The notes beneath the pieces were generated by a model. That model was not told where the DNA came from. It was given only the letters and a program-made list of their open reading frames with translations, and made no database searches. From assembly GCF_900182745.1 (NCBI RefSeq), contig NZ_FXTY01000001.1:434001-498000 (forward strand): 64,000 nt of DNA, in the 5' to 3' direction. Made by a program: the position numbers and the translations under genes. Numbering within the stretch: position 1 is the stretch's first letter; the number at the start of each line of letters is the position of its first letter. Of this stretch, positions 54,546 through 63,093 are shown in pieces. This DNA comes from Shimia sagamensis (GTDB lineage Bacteria; Pseudomonadota; Alphaproteobacteria; Rhodobacterales; Rhodobacteraceae).

Positions 54546-54684
54546 GCGTAGCGTCCTCTATCGGGTCTCAATTGGAGATTGAGCAAAACATAATGTTGCG
54601 ACAGGGCAATTGGCGGTGCATGATCGAACTCAAGAGCTATCTACCTGCCTAATCTGTCAACCAATCAACACAACCCGGTTACCC

Positions 54685-55302
54685 TCATTCCCGCGCCCTA
54701 AAGAAGCATTCACGGTCAATTTTGTTTGCATCCAGTAGATGAAGAAGCGCGTCGCTCAGGGACGTGGCATCACCCAGGGCATCGTGGGCTCGCAAGGTGG
54801 GTCGGCTCAAACCAAAGAATTGCGACAATCCAGCGCTATTGACGTTTGCAATATCACGCTCTGATATTGCCGAAGACATCACCGATTTTAGGTTGAAAAA
54901 CCGTTGTGCCGGAATAGGGGGACACACTCCCTGGACAAAACAGCTGATGCCCAACGCAAAGAGCTCATCTTTGCCCCAACTCCAAAAATCGCTGCCCAGA
55001 GAAAAACTGTCCAGCATCATTAGAGCATCGCGCAAAGACACGCCTTCGGTGTCCAATCGATGGTCCGTCAAACCTGTTAACTGAACGAAATACGGATCGA
55101 GCTTACAAACACGACCATGTCTGTCTTGCGGCGTTACAATCACGTTCAGCGTATTGACGACCCGGGCTGGTCTCTGCAAGTCGACCAGGACCGCTCCAAT
55201 TTGGACCAGTATTGGATCTGGGTCATTTGCTGCAGACCACACGCGATACATTGCCCCATCACGCGACATGTATTCCGTATCGAATATGACAATTTTTGAC
55301 AT
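54685..55302 (-). CDS. DnaQ-like 3'-5' exonuclease
   Basis: A 205-residue DEDDh exonuclease. Motif I is FDTEY (Asp8, Glu10) and motif III is HDALGDAT (His173, Asp178); WSWGKDE is the likely motif II region. It is not a DNA polymerase III subunit by context and resembles small KapD/RNase T-like nucleases. Its function is unknown. It is isolated between a metabolic operon and a sialic acid locus, and its base composition looks less GC-rich than its neighbours, which may point to later acquisition. Confidence 0.78.
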   Translation of the reverse strand: MSKIVIFDTEYMSRDGAMYRVWSAANDPDPILVQIGAVLVDLQRPARVVNTLNVIVTPQDRHGRVCKLDPYFVQLTGLTDHRLDTEGVSLRDALMMLDSFSLGSDFWSWGKDELFALGISCFVQGVCPPIPAQRFFNLKSVMSSAISERDIANVNSAGLSQFFGLSRPTLRAHDALGDATSLSDALLHLLDANKIDRECFFRARE

Positions 55303-55378
55303 TTAATTATCCCATTACATTGATCGGCCGTCGAGCCGACCCTTTTGTTCCCAAGATCAAAAAACACATTAGGCCCGC

Positions 55379-55513
55379 CTACGTGAATGTGTGAACGCGT
55401 CTCGCCGGGGTCTCAGCTTCTTTCGGCAGCCACACCAATTGCTGCAAAACATGCACATCAAGCGGGTCAAGACCGCGCCCCAACGGTTTTGCAAACGACT
55501 TCAAGCCAACCTG
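55379..55513 (-). pseudogene. Possible 3' end of a lost gene
   Basis: Read on the minus strand, this stretch translates without interruption for 44 codons as ...GLKSFAKPLGRGLDPLDVHV (first part) to ARRVHTFT and a TAG stop, with no start codon and a stop just upstream. It is protein-like in composition. The origin of the protein was not recognised. It could be chance. Confidence 0.3.
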
Positions 55514-55567
55514 TCAAAACACCTAGTCCCCAAATTTTTGTAGATTCCTCCCTAACTCACATCTAGT

Positions 55568-55600
55568 GTGCATATGCGCATATGTACTTATGGGTATAAT
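55568..55600 (+). promoter_or_regulatory. nanM promoter with overlapping palindromic operator
   Basis: A consensus -10 TATAAT is at 55595-55600, with no recognisable -35. The -35 region is occupied by the palindrome CATATGCGCATATG (55571-55584), extended to 20 bases with one mismatch. A single GGTATA, the unit bound by E. coli NanR, overlaps the -10. A GntR-family regulator encoded just downstream could bind either element. Confidence 0.55.
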
Positions 55601-55639
55601 AATGAGTCTCACTCATAGAACAATAAGTGGAGGATAGAA

Positions 55640-56800
55640 ATGTTATTTGGAAAGACGTGTTGCGCCCTGTTTAGCGCAGCTTCGATCATGGTTATGGCGA
55701 CCACCATTCAAGCCAACGAAGCTTGGCCGGACTTGCCTGTTGGGTTCAAAAATGGCGTATTTGCCCAAGACGGCAACACCGCCTTTATTGGACTAGGATC
55801 CACTGGGGACGCCCTTTTTTCGATGGATTTAGGATCCGACGTCCGCAGTTGGAAAGCGATGAGTTCTTTTCCTGGGCCATCTACAAATGGGGCCGCATTT
55901 GCTCTGGCTGGCGACAAGCTTTTTGTTTTCTCAGGCTCCGGCAAAGCGAACCCAGGCGACGCCTCACCAATCATTTTCACTGATGTTTATGCGTATGACA
56001 CTTTGGCCGACACTTGGTCCAAGATCGACACCGCCACGCCGGTGGGTCTGCTGGGAGCTTCGGCCTATGCAATTGACGAGGACCGCATCGCGATCTTCGG
56101 CGGCTACAACAAAGAGCTGTTTGATGGCTACCTCCATGATGTCCTGACCACCGATAAGGAAAAAGAGCCAGAAAAGTGGCAAAAGATCGTGGATGACTAC
56201 ATGGGTATGCCACCCGAAGACTATCTCTGGAACACACAGGTACTGTTGTACACGGTGTCCACAAACTCTTGGTCTGATCTCGGTGAAAACCCCTACTTGC
56301 CCAACACAGGTTCGGCCGTAGTTGAAAATGACAAAGGTATTTTGCTCATCAACGGCGAAGTAAAACCGGGGCTGCGCACTCCAAAAATCAAGCAGGTTGC
56401 CTTTGAAGACAACGGTGCGACGTGGACAGAGATGCCGCAACTTCCGGCACGGGTCGGAGCATCTTTGCAGGAAGGTCTTGCAAGCCCATTCGCAGGGTAT
56501 TCAGGCGACGTACTGATTGTGGCTGGCGGTGCCAACTTCCACGGCGCCCGCGCTCGCGGGTTTGCTGAACAATGGTTTACGCACGCTGGTTATCCGAAAG
56601 CCTTCAACGCCGATATTTACGTGATGAAAGAAGGCTGGTCCAAACAGGTCAATGACTTGCCTACGGGTCTAGCTTACGGCGCGACATTCACGACCCCGGA
56701 AGGCATCTTGGCCGTTGGCGGAGAAGATGGCGAACGTGCGGCACGGACAGAGGCCTTCCAACTGAGCTGGGACGGTGAACAAGTGGTTGTCACCAATTAA
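55640..56800 (+). CDS. nanM: N-acetylneuraminate epimerase (sialate mutarotase)
   Basis: A 386-residue secreted kelch-type beta-propeller. Signal peptide MLFGKTCCALFSAAS with cleavage near IQA. It shares landmarks with E. coli NanM: NTAFIGLGSTGDALF, GYLHDV, INGEVKPGLRT and the ending VVVTN. In the periplasm it speeds conversion of alpha- to beta-sialic acid, the form taken by SiaP. GGAGG precedes the ATG. It is transcribed away from the exonuclease, with the regulator downstream. Confidence 0.9.
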   Translation: MLFGKTCCALFSAASIMVMATTIQANEAWPDLPVGFKNGVFAQDGNTAFIGLGSTGDALFSMDLGSDVRSWKAMSSFPGPSTNGAAFALAGDKLFVFSGSGKANPGDASPIIFTDVYAYDTLADTWSKIDTATPVGLLGASAYAIDEDRIAIFGGYNKELFDGYLHDVLTTDKEKEPEKWQKIVDDYMGMPPEDYLWNTQVLLYTVSTNSWSDLGENPYLPNTGSAVVENDKGILLINGEVKPGLRTPKIKQVAFEDNGATWTEMPQLPARVGASLQEGLASPFAGYSGDVLIVAGGANFHGARARGFAEQWFTHAGYPKAFNADIYVMKEGWSKQVNDLPTGLAYGATFTTPEGILAVGGEDGERAARTEAFQLSWDGEQVVVTN

Positions 56801-56808
56801 CGCCCGCG

Positions 56809-56843
56809 CTGTCGGCGGTTCGCAATGGGCCAATCGCCGACAG
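56809..56843 (+). terminator. Hairpin after nanM
   Basis: CTGTCGGCGGTT pairs with AATCGCCGACAG (one wobble) with an 11-base loop, just after the nanM stop; only a short, weak T run follows, so nanM and the regulator gene are likely partly separated. Confidence 0.55.
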
Positions 56844-56939
56844 AACCCAACAAAGTTTAACTTGCAGCGCTCGCTTTCAGCCTAATTGGCTGTTAGACAA
56901 CCCGAAACTTACCTAAATTCGCTAATCCTGGTCAGCTTA

Positions 56940-57635
56940 ATGAACCAAACACCCAATTCCCAAGTGCTTGCCGCCAAGCGTCGTGTTTCGGATACAGTCG
57001 CCGACGTAATACTGAGCCGCATTATGAGTGGTGAGTATCACGAGGGAGAGTTTTTACCCTCTGAAAAAGAAATGATGACGGAGTTCGATGTTGGGCGGGT
57101 TAGTGTTCGCGAAGCGATCGCATCTCTGAGGTGGCGAGGTTTTCTGAAAGTAAAACAAGGCGAGCGCCCGCGCACATCAATGCCCGACCCTCAGGTTGTC
57201 ATTCAACAGATATCGCATGTGGCGCATTCCATTCTGGGATCCCCGAAAGGGGTCGAACAATTCAATCAGGCTCGGCTTATTTTTGAGCAAGGAGTGGTGC
57301 AATTTGTTGTCACTCATGCCAGCGATTCCGAAATAGACATAATCAGCGGGGTGCATGCGGAAAACGCCGCTCTGTTGGGGCAACCAAATACATTTGTCGA
57401 GGGGGACGTCGCATTTCATCGCGCGCTCGTAAATGTCACCAAAAATCCGATCCTGATCTCGTCACACACGGCCTTGGTGGAATGGCTCATTCTTGATCGG
57501 GTGCAGAAATCAAAAAAGAACCCAATGGAAAGTCACAAGGAACACGAAGCCATCATCGCGGCAATTCAAGCGCGCGACATTCGTGGCGCCCTACAGGCAG
57601 TGTCAGATCACCTACAAAAAACGGTTTCCTCCTGA
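56940..57635 (+). CDS. nanR: GntR/FadR-family transcriptional regulator, NanR-like
   Basis: A 231-residue regulator. The N-terminal wHTH contains LPSEKEMMTEFDVGRVSVREA, typical of GntR. The C-terminal FCD-type helical domain carries the metal-binding residues around DVAFHRAL, HEAIIAAI and VSDHL. Start 56940 is preferred over an upstream ATG at 56886. It sits within the sialic acid cluster, convergent with the nag/nan genes, so control of nanM and of the minus-strand operon is likely, but no site was demonstrated. Confidence 0.85.
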   Translation: MNQTPNSQVLAAKRRVSDTVADVILSRIMSGEYHEGEFLPSEKEMMTEFDVGRVSVREAIASLRWRGFLKVKQGERPRTSMPDPQVVIQQISHVAHSILGSPKGVEQFNQARLIFEQGVVQFVVTHASDSEIDIISGVHAENAALLGQPNTFVEGDVAFHRALVNVTKNPILISSHTALVEWLILDRVQKSKKNPMESHKEHEAIIAAIQARDIRGALQAVSDHLQKTVSS

Positions 57636-57728
57636 CGACAAGCAACACGAAGTTCCAGAAATCATAGCCGGACATCATAACGGAGATTCCAGCCGCGCAC
57701 CAAAACAGGCTGGGCATCATTGATGGGT

Positions 57729-58901
57729 TTAGGGTGTATGTTCCAGACACTGGTACACACCGTCACGCAACACACCCACACTGTTCAAATCACTATCAAG
57801 CATCGTTATGGACGCACTAAATCCAACCGCAATTTGACCGTAGGTGTTGTGCACTCCAGCCGCGCGCGCGGGATTGGCGCTGGCAAACACCGCAGCGTCA
57901 CCCAAGGTGGCCTCGGTCATTTGCGTGATATTCCTAACTGCTTCATTCATGGTCAGATGCGCACCGCCAATTGTGCCATCCTCGCCATTCAATCGTCCAT
58001 TCTCCAGCACGATGCGTTTTCCGTACAACATCATTTCCGTAGAGTTACCGTTCATCGTTTGCATCGCATCCGTGACCAAACAGAGCCGTTCGGGAATGGA
58101 CCTAACCGCAAGATTGAGATTGCGGGGATGCACATGATACCCGTCTGCAATAAGGCCGGCAAAAAAGTCTCCGCTGCCAAGGGCCGCACCCACGACACCC
58201 GGATCTCGAGCGGTTGATTGGCGCATGGCATTGAAAAGATGTGTCACCCCCACGACGCCTGAACGCGATGCCAAATCCATGTCCTCTGCACTTGCTTCGG
58301 TGTGGCCAGCAAACAGCTTGATGCCACTGTCACTGAGCTGCCTTAGCAATTGAGGATTCTGCTCCTCTGGGGCAAGTGTGAGAAGAATGTTGATCGACTT
58401 GGCCGCCTCACAGAGCAAGTCAGCATCTGTTTTGGTTAGGGGGCGAATAAAGTCGGAACGGTGAATGCCAGGCCTCACCGGAGAAATGAAAGGGCCTTCC
58501 AAATGAATGCCAGCCACGCCGGGCACCCCAGACGCGACGGCCTGCGTCACAACCTCAAGCGCTTCGATAAAGCCGCTATCTGGTGCGGTGGTAAACGTTG
58601 GAAAAATATGTGTCGCGCCGCCGCGCGCAGAGGCGGATACCAACGTTTCAAGCGCAGCCACGGAAACGTCAAAATTGAACTGCACGTCGCCAGCGCCATT
58701 AATTTGCAAATCAATAAACCCCGGCATGGCCACAGGCACACGAATGGCGTCTTTGGGTACATCACTGGGCGAAACGCCTTCATGCACTGCAGTAATTTGT
58801 TTCTTAGAAAAGCAGATTAGTGAGTTGGGTTTTGAAGTTAGAGAGGCGCCGTCATACAGCGCGTCGGCAAACACAAATGAACACAGTTTGGGATCAACCA
58901 T
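57729..58901 (-). CDS. nagA: N-acetylglucosamine-6-phosphate deacetylase
   Basis: A 390-residue amidohydrolase making glucosamine-6-phosphate and acetate. IDLQINGAGDVQFN, GIHLEGPFIS, the HTEASAED metal region, HLFNAM and LIADGYHVHP are all present. It is the last gene of the sialate operon and overlaps nagB by 8 bases. It can also serve GlcNAc from chitooligosaccharides. Confidence 0.95.
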   Translation of the reverse strand: MVDPKLCSFVFADALYDGASLTSKPNSLICFSKKQITAVHEGVSPSDVPKDAIRVPVAMPGFIDLQINGAGDVQFNFDVSVAALETLVSASARGGATHIFPTFTTAPDSGFIEALEVVTQAVASGVPGVAGIHLEGPFISPVRPGIHRSDFIRPLTKTDADLLCEAAKSINILLTLAPEEQNPQLLRQLSDSGIKLFAGHTEASAEDMDLASRSGVVGVTHLFNAMRQSTARDPGVVGAALGSGDFFAGLIADGYHVHPRNLNLAVRSIPERLCLVTDAMQTMNGNSTEMMLYGKRIVLENGRLNGEDGTIGGAHLTMNEAVRNITQMTEATLGDAAVFASANPARAAGVHNTYGQIAVGFSASITMLDSDLNSVGVLRDGVYQCLEHTP

Positions 58902-59682
58902 TGTTTAGCGGACTTTCCTGACCATCTGGATGCACAAGGTGATAATAATTGCCAAGCTCGAGTTCCTGCGCAGCATCCTCATCCAGCATCACAGTTACCT
59001 TTTTATGCATTTGCAAAGCGCTAGCGGGACAGGCTGCGGAAACAGGACCTTCAATCATAGACCGAACGGCCGCTGCTTTGCTGGAGCCTGTGCCCACAAT
59101 CAGACATTCAGCAGATTTCAGGATTGTCCCGATACCAACCGTAAGCGCGTATCTGGGCACCTCGTCCATCGTCTTAAAAAATCGGTGATTTGCGTTTCGT
59201 GTACTTTCCGTCAACGTCTTAAGACGGGTTTCCGAAGCAAGGCTGGATGTCGGTTCATTAAAACCAATGTGGCCATTTTCGCCAATCCCTAACAACTGAA
59301 GATCTATCCCGCCAGAAGCCAGAATTTGCGCTTCAAATTGCGCTGCGGCTTGCCCCGGATCCGTGCCTTGGGACATCGGAACATATGTGCGCTCCGGATT
59401 GATGTCTATTTGGGAGAAAAGATGATGAGTCATGTATGTGCGATACGAGGCAGGGTTATCCTCGGGAATTCCCCAATACTCATCAAGGTTGAACGTCGTG
59501 ACCTCAGACCATTTGGTGCTGAATTTCCGTGTCATGGAAACCAGCTTGGCATAGACGTCTTCCATCGTGCCGCCGGTCGCCAATCCCAAAACCGACTTTG
59601 GCCGCTGTTTCACTTGTTTTAGCAAGCAACGCGCGGCATGCGTTTTGGCCTCTTCAGCGGTTTTGAAGATCAATACCTTCAC
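58894..59682 (-). CDS. nagB: Glucosamine-6-phosphate deaminase
   Basis: A 262-residue enzyme converting glucosamine-6-phosphate to fructose-6-phosphate and ammonia, the entry to glycolysis. Phosphate-binding GLATGGTMEDVY, NLDEYWGI and GIGENGHIGFNEP are intact. It overlaps nanK by 4 bases and nagA by 8, confirming a tight operon. No allosteric-site judgement is possible from sequence. Confidence 0.96.
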   Translation of the reverse strand: MKVLIFKTAEEAKTHAARCLLKQVKQRPKSVLGLATGGTMEDVYAKLVSMTRKFSTKWSEVTTFNLDEYWGIPEDNPASYRTYMTHHLFSQIDINPERTYVPMSQGTDPGQAAAQFEAQILASGGIDLQLLGIGENGHIGFNEPTSSLASETRLKTLTESTRNANHRFFKTMDEVPRYALTVGIGTILKSAECLIVGTGSSKAAAVRSMIEGPVSAACPASALQMHKKVTVMLDEDAAQELELGNYYHLVHPDGQESPLNNG

Positions 59683-60593
59683 TGGGACGCGCCTTTCGTG
59701 ATGGCAGCAGACAAAGCTCCATACATCGCGCTATGTTTGCCCAACCCCGCCGGAACAATTTGCGGCTGAAATTGCATCGGCTCCTTTGATAGGTGCCGCT
59801 TGACGCCACTTAGGAAGCCTTCTGCCAATCCGACACCACCACCAAGAACAACGCGCTCAACCCCCAGAACTGCAACCAGATTGGCGCAGAGTTCGGCGAT
59901 AGATGAGCACGCATCCTCAAACAGCACTTGTGCCCAATGCTCTCCTGCAGTCGCGGCGGCAAAAACTTGATGGCACGTAACGGGACCATGCCCCAACTGC
60001 TGTGCCATGGCTTCGATTGCACGGCCTGAGGCCCTGCTTTCATATGTGCCCATTCGTCCACATCCGCACTGACGCACGCCATTTCGGCTTACCATCGCGC
60101 CGACGTGACCTAGCATGCCATTTGGAGAATGCAGTGGTGCGCCATTCAACACAAAGCCAGCTGAAATACCGGTTGAAACAGTCAAATAGGCCAAAGAGGA
60201 TACATTCTGACCAGCACCATAGCGATACTCACCAATCGCGGCCGCCTGAGTGTCGTTCAATGCTACCACCCCCGGCCCAAGAACATTGGACAAACTTTTT
60301 GCAAGCGGCAATTGATCGAGGTCTTTCAGGATGGAGTGGTTAACAGATGACCACAAGCCTTGATCGTCTAGCTTACCAGCAACAGCAACGCCAATGGGCG
60401 CGCCTTCTTTGTATCCGATCTCTTTGGAAATCTGCTCCAATTCCCGCACCAAAACGGCCGGGCCATCCGCGCTCTTTGTTTTGCGAACAAGCGCGTTCTG
60501 AACCTTCCCGCGCGCAAATGAGACAGCGGCCAGTTTGGTGCCGCCCAAATCAACTGCAAAACCGTTCAATTCAGTCACTGTGTGTGTCACCAT
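59679..60593 (-). CDS. nanK: N-acetylmannosamine kinase (ROK family)
   Basis: A 304-residue sugar kinase. Phosphate site FAVDLGGTKLAAVSF; the ROK zinc motif reads CGCGRMGTYES, where the third cysteine of the usual CxCGxxGCxE is Thr. It phosphorylates ManNAc, and possibly GlcNAc too, because no other GlcNAc kinase is seen. Overlaps nanE by 23 bases and nagB by 4. Confidence 0.9.
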   Translation of the reverse strand: MVTHTVTELNGFAVDLGGTKLAAVSFARGKVQNALVRKTKSADGPAVLVRELEQISKEIGYKEGAPIGVAVAGKLDDQGLWSSVNHSILKDLDQLPLAKSLSNVLGPGVVALNDTQAAAIGEYRYGAGQNVSSLAYLTVSTGISAGFVLNGAPLHSPNGMLGHVGAMVSRNGVRQCGCGRMGTYESRASGRAIEAMAQQLGHGPVTCHQVFAAATAGEHWAQVLFEDACSSIAELCANLVAVLGVERVVLGGGVGLAEGFLSGVKRHLSKEPMQFQPQIVPAGLGKHSAMYGALSAAITKGASQ

Positions 60594-61272
60594 TTTCGTC
60601 GTCCCGCGTTCGCAATGCCTCGTGGAATTTTGCAGTGTTGACCTCCAACCGCGTGAGGACCGTGCCGACGGTCACGCAATCCGCGCCTGCCTCCAAAGCC
60701 ATGCGTGCCATCTGTGGCGTGTCATAGCGCCCTTCCGCCATCACAAAGCGGTTCAATTGACGCAGATCCGAAACGAGTTTTAGATCTGGCCCACGGCTGT
60801 CGGTTTCTGTTTCTGCCGTGTAGCCGGACAACGTTGATCCCAGAATTTGCGCGCCACCAGTGGCGGCTGCCGAGGCATCCGCAAATGTCGCACAGTCGGC
60901 CATTGCCAGACAGTTGTGCGAAAGGATGGTGCCCAGAATCTCAGCGGCAGAAATTGGCCTGACACGATCGGTGGCATCATAGGCAATTACATCTGCGCCC
61001 GCTTTCGCCAGGTCGACAACATCCTGCACCCAAGGGGTTATGCGAACCGGGCTGTCACTCAAATCGCGTTTAACAATACCGATGATCGGAAAGCATAACC
61101 CTGCTCTAACCGCGGCCACATTGTCCGCACCTTCGACCCTTACCCCAACCGCGCCACCGGCTATTGCGGCCTGAGCCATCGCCAAAATGATATCCGGACG
61201 ATCCATGGGACCGTTTTCAACTGGTTGGCAAGACACCACCAACCCGCCTTGAAGTTGCTTCAGTTCGTTCAT
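60571..61272 (-). CDS. nanE: N-acetylmannosamine-6-phosphate 2-epimerase
   Basis: A 233-residue TIM-barrel enzyme converting ManNAc-6-P to GlcNAc-6-P. GGLVVSCQPVENGPMD is the N-terminal signature; IIGIVKRDL contributes the catalytic Lys, with VIAYDATDRVRP and MAEGRYDTP following. The stop lies inside the nanK start region (23-base overlap). It follows siaM by 3 bases. Confidence 0.93.
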   Translation of the reverse strand: MNELKQLQGGLVVSCQPVENGPMDRPDIILAMAQAAIAGGAVGVRVEGADNVAAVRAGLCFPIIGIVKRDLSDSPVRITPWVQDVVDLAKAGADVIAYDATDRVRPISAAEILGTILSHNCLAMADCATFADASAAATGGAQILGSTLSGYTAETETDSRGPDLKLVSDLRQLNRFVMAEGRYDTPQMARMALEAGADCVTVGTVLTRLEVNTAKFHEALRTRDDENGDTHSD

Positions 61273-61275
61273 TGT

Positions 61276-62550
61276 CTATCTCATCAAACTTGGCAGGCCT
61301 GTAGCCAGAATTGGAAAGGTGCAAACCAGTACCAGAACAATGATGGGGGGCAGCAACCAAGGCAGGATGGCCTTAGCCAGCCGCTGATATGGGATGTCAC
61401 CAACCTGAGCGACAACAAACAAGGCCATGCCCATCGGCGGCGTTAAGATTGAGATCATAAGGTTCAGAACAACGATGATGCCGAAATGTACGGGGTCCAC
61501 ACCGAATCCAAGCGCGACAGGCACCAAAATCGGAACGACAACCAACAAAATAACCAGTGATTCAATAAACGCCCCAAGCACGAAGATCATGAGATTCACA
61601 GCGATAAGAAACGTCAGCTTATCGTCAGCAATCGCCAAAAATAGATTGGCAATTTGCTGAGGCGCCTGCTCACGTGCAAGAACCCATCCCAGCAGCCCAA
61701 CACCTGCGATGATGGTCGCGATGGCCGATGACGTGACCACTGTATCGTAGATCGCATCCCAAAGTCGGCGAAACGTGAGTTCCCGATAAAACAGCAAATC
61801 AATCAAGATCGCATAAAGAACAGTGATTGCCGCCGCCTCAGTGGGAGAGAAGTAACCGGAGAATATTCCGCCAACAATAACCACGGGTGTCAGCAAAGCA
61901 GGGAGTGACTTAATAAACATCCCGGCAATTTCGCCGGCGGGTTTTATAGTGTCGGTTGGATACTCCCGTTTTCTTGCAACGAAGTAGACCATGCACATCA
62001 ATGCCCCTGCGCACATAACGCCCGGCACAATGCCACCCAGAAAGAGCTGACCAATTGACGTATTCGAAATCACACCATACAGCACCATCGTGATCGATGG
62101 CGGCACCAACGGTCCAATCATGGACGAAGCCGCTGTTATGGATCCCGAAAACTCATCGTCGTAGCCAGCTTCGCGCATCGCTTCGATTTCCATTTTTCCG
62201 AGGCCACCAGCATCCGCAATCGCAGAGCCGGACATGCCTGAGAAAAACAGAGACGCCAGCACGTTAACATGGCCCAGACCGCCTGTAACATGGCCCACAA
62301 GTGCGCGCGCGAAACCAAACAGATGGTGCGTGATTCCAGCGGAATTCAAAATCGCGGCAGCCAAGATGAAAAGCGGAACCGCCAGCATTGGGAAACTGTT
62401 GAGGCCATCGACCATACGCTGCGTAGCAAACGTAAGTCCAAGCCCAGAATAGTAGAAATAACCCATCGACACAAAAATCATGCCAATACCGATCGGGATG
62501 TTCAAAAGGACCAGCAGGAGCCAGCCCACCACAACGCACAAAAGGACCAT
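61276..62550 (-). CDS. siaM: Sialic acid TRAP transporter large permease
   Basis: A 424-residue DctM-type permease with repeated hydrophobic segments. SGMSGSAIADAGGLGKMEIEAM and SSMIGPLVPPSITMVLYG are the first-repeat landmarks; NLMISILTPPMGMALFVV represents the second. It is separated from siaQ by 2 bases. Its function is assigned through SiaP and the nan genes. Confidence 0.93.
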   Translation of the reverse strand: MVLLCVVVGWLLLVLLNIPIGIGMIFVSMGYFYYSGLGLTFATQRMVDGLNSFPMLAVPLFILAAAILNSAGITHHLFGFARALVGHVTGGLGHVNVLASLFFSGMSGSAIADAGGLGKMEIEAMREAGYDDEFSGSITAASSMIGPLVPPSITMVLYGVISNTSIGQLFLGGIVPGVMCAGALMCMVYFVARKREYPTDTIKPAGEIAGMFIKSLPALLTPVVIVGGIFSGYFSPTEAAAITVLYAILIDLLFYRELTFRRLWDAIYDTVVTSSAIATIIAGVGLLGWVLAREQAPQQIANLFLAIADDKLTFLIAVNLMIFVLGAFIESLVILLVVVPILVPVALGFGVDPVHFGIIVVLNLMISILTPPMGMALFVVAQVGDIPYQRLAKAILPWLLPPIIVLVLVCTFPILATGLPSLMR

Positions 62551-62552
62551 GC

Positions 62553-63035
62553 TCAGGACTCCGCTTTTTCGAGATCTGTGGATGTGAATGAGGTGAAGTT
62601 GGACAGTAATCGCCAGAAAATGCGGTGCACGATAAGCACCAGAGCAACAAAGGCGGATGCATAAAGAACCGCGTCGGTTGTGGGCAAAGTGACCGTTTCG
62701 TTGTTCCAGGTTCGAAGGATTGTCTTATAGGCGATCCAAACCAGGTGACTCGCCAGAGCGATGTAGACGCAATCGACTAGGATCGCCCATGTTTTCTGAA
62801 CTTTGGGGGGCAGCGCTTCCATAAGAAAGCCCATACGCAAATGCGCTTCATCTCGCTCCACTGTCCCGATACCGATGAGGGCCATCCAAACCCAAAGCCA
62901 CCGCGCCAATTCTTCCGTCCAGATCGGACCGACAACCAAATTGGTGCGCCCAACAATCTGTAAAACCATAACAAAAAACAGAACGATGAATAAAACGGAC
63001 GACACTGAAGCCTCAAAACCGTATTTTCTCTTCAT
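62553..63035 (-). CDS. siaQ: Sialic acid TRAP transporter small permease
   Basis: A 160-residue four-helix protein of the DctQ family, beginning MKRKYGFEASVSSVLFIVLF. The ELARWLWVWMALIGIGTVERDEAHLRM region is conserved in the family. An ATG further upstream at 63122 would run over the siaP stop and the hairpin and is rejected. In some genomes siaQ and siaM are fused; here they are separate. Confidence 0.88.
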   Translation of the reverse strand: MKRKYGFEASVSSVLFIVLFFVMVLQIVGRTNLVVGPIWTEELARWLWVWMALIGIGTVERDEAHLRMGFLMEALPPKVQKTWAILVDCVYIALASHLVWIAYKTILRTWNNETVTLPTTDAVLYASAFVALVLIVHRIFWRLLSNFTSFTSTDLEKAES

Positions 63036-63055
63036 TCTTGATGCCCTTCCGTAAA

Positions 63056-63085
63056 ATTTTGGGGGACCAGTGTGCCCCCCAAAAT
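63056..63085 (-). terminator. Attenuator hairpin between siaP and siaQM
   Basis: ATTTTGGGGG / CCCCCAAAAT, a perfect 10-base stem with 10-base loop directly after siaP; on the minus strand it ends in AAAATTTTAC, giving a modest U tract. It is expected to raise SiaP over the membrane subunits. Confidence 0.7.
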
Positions 63086-63093
63086 AGGTGGTG

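Larger units (their letters stand above)
55303..55639. other. Gap between exonuclease and nanM: gene relic and promoter
   Basis: This 337-base stretch has no intact gene. Its left and middle part contains a short coding-like fragment on the minus strand (55379-55513), and its right part holds the nanM promoter and palindrome. Nothing else was recognised. Confidence 0.55.

Noticed and set aside
54593-54652. Short 19-codon frame after the RidA operon
   Set aside because: Too short, no ribosome site, no coding signature.
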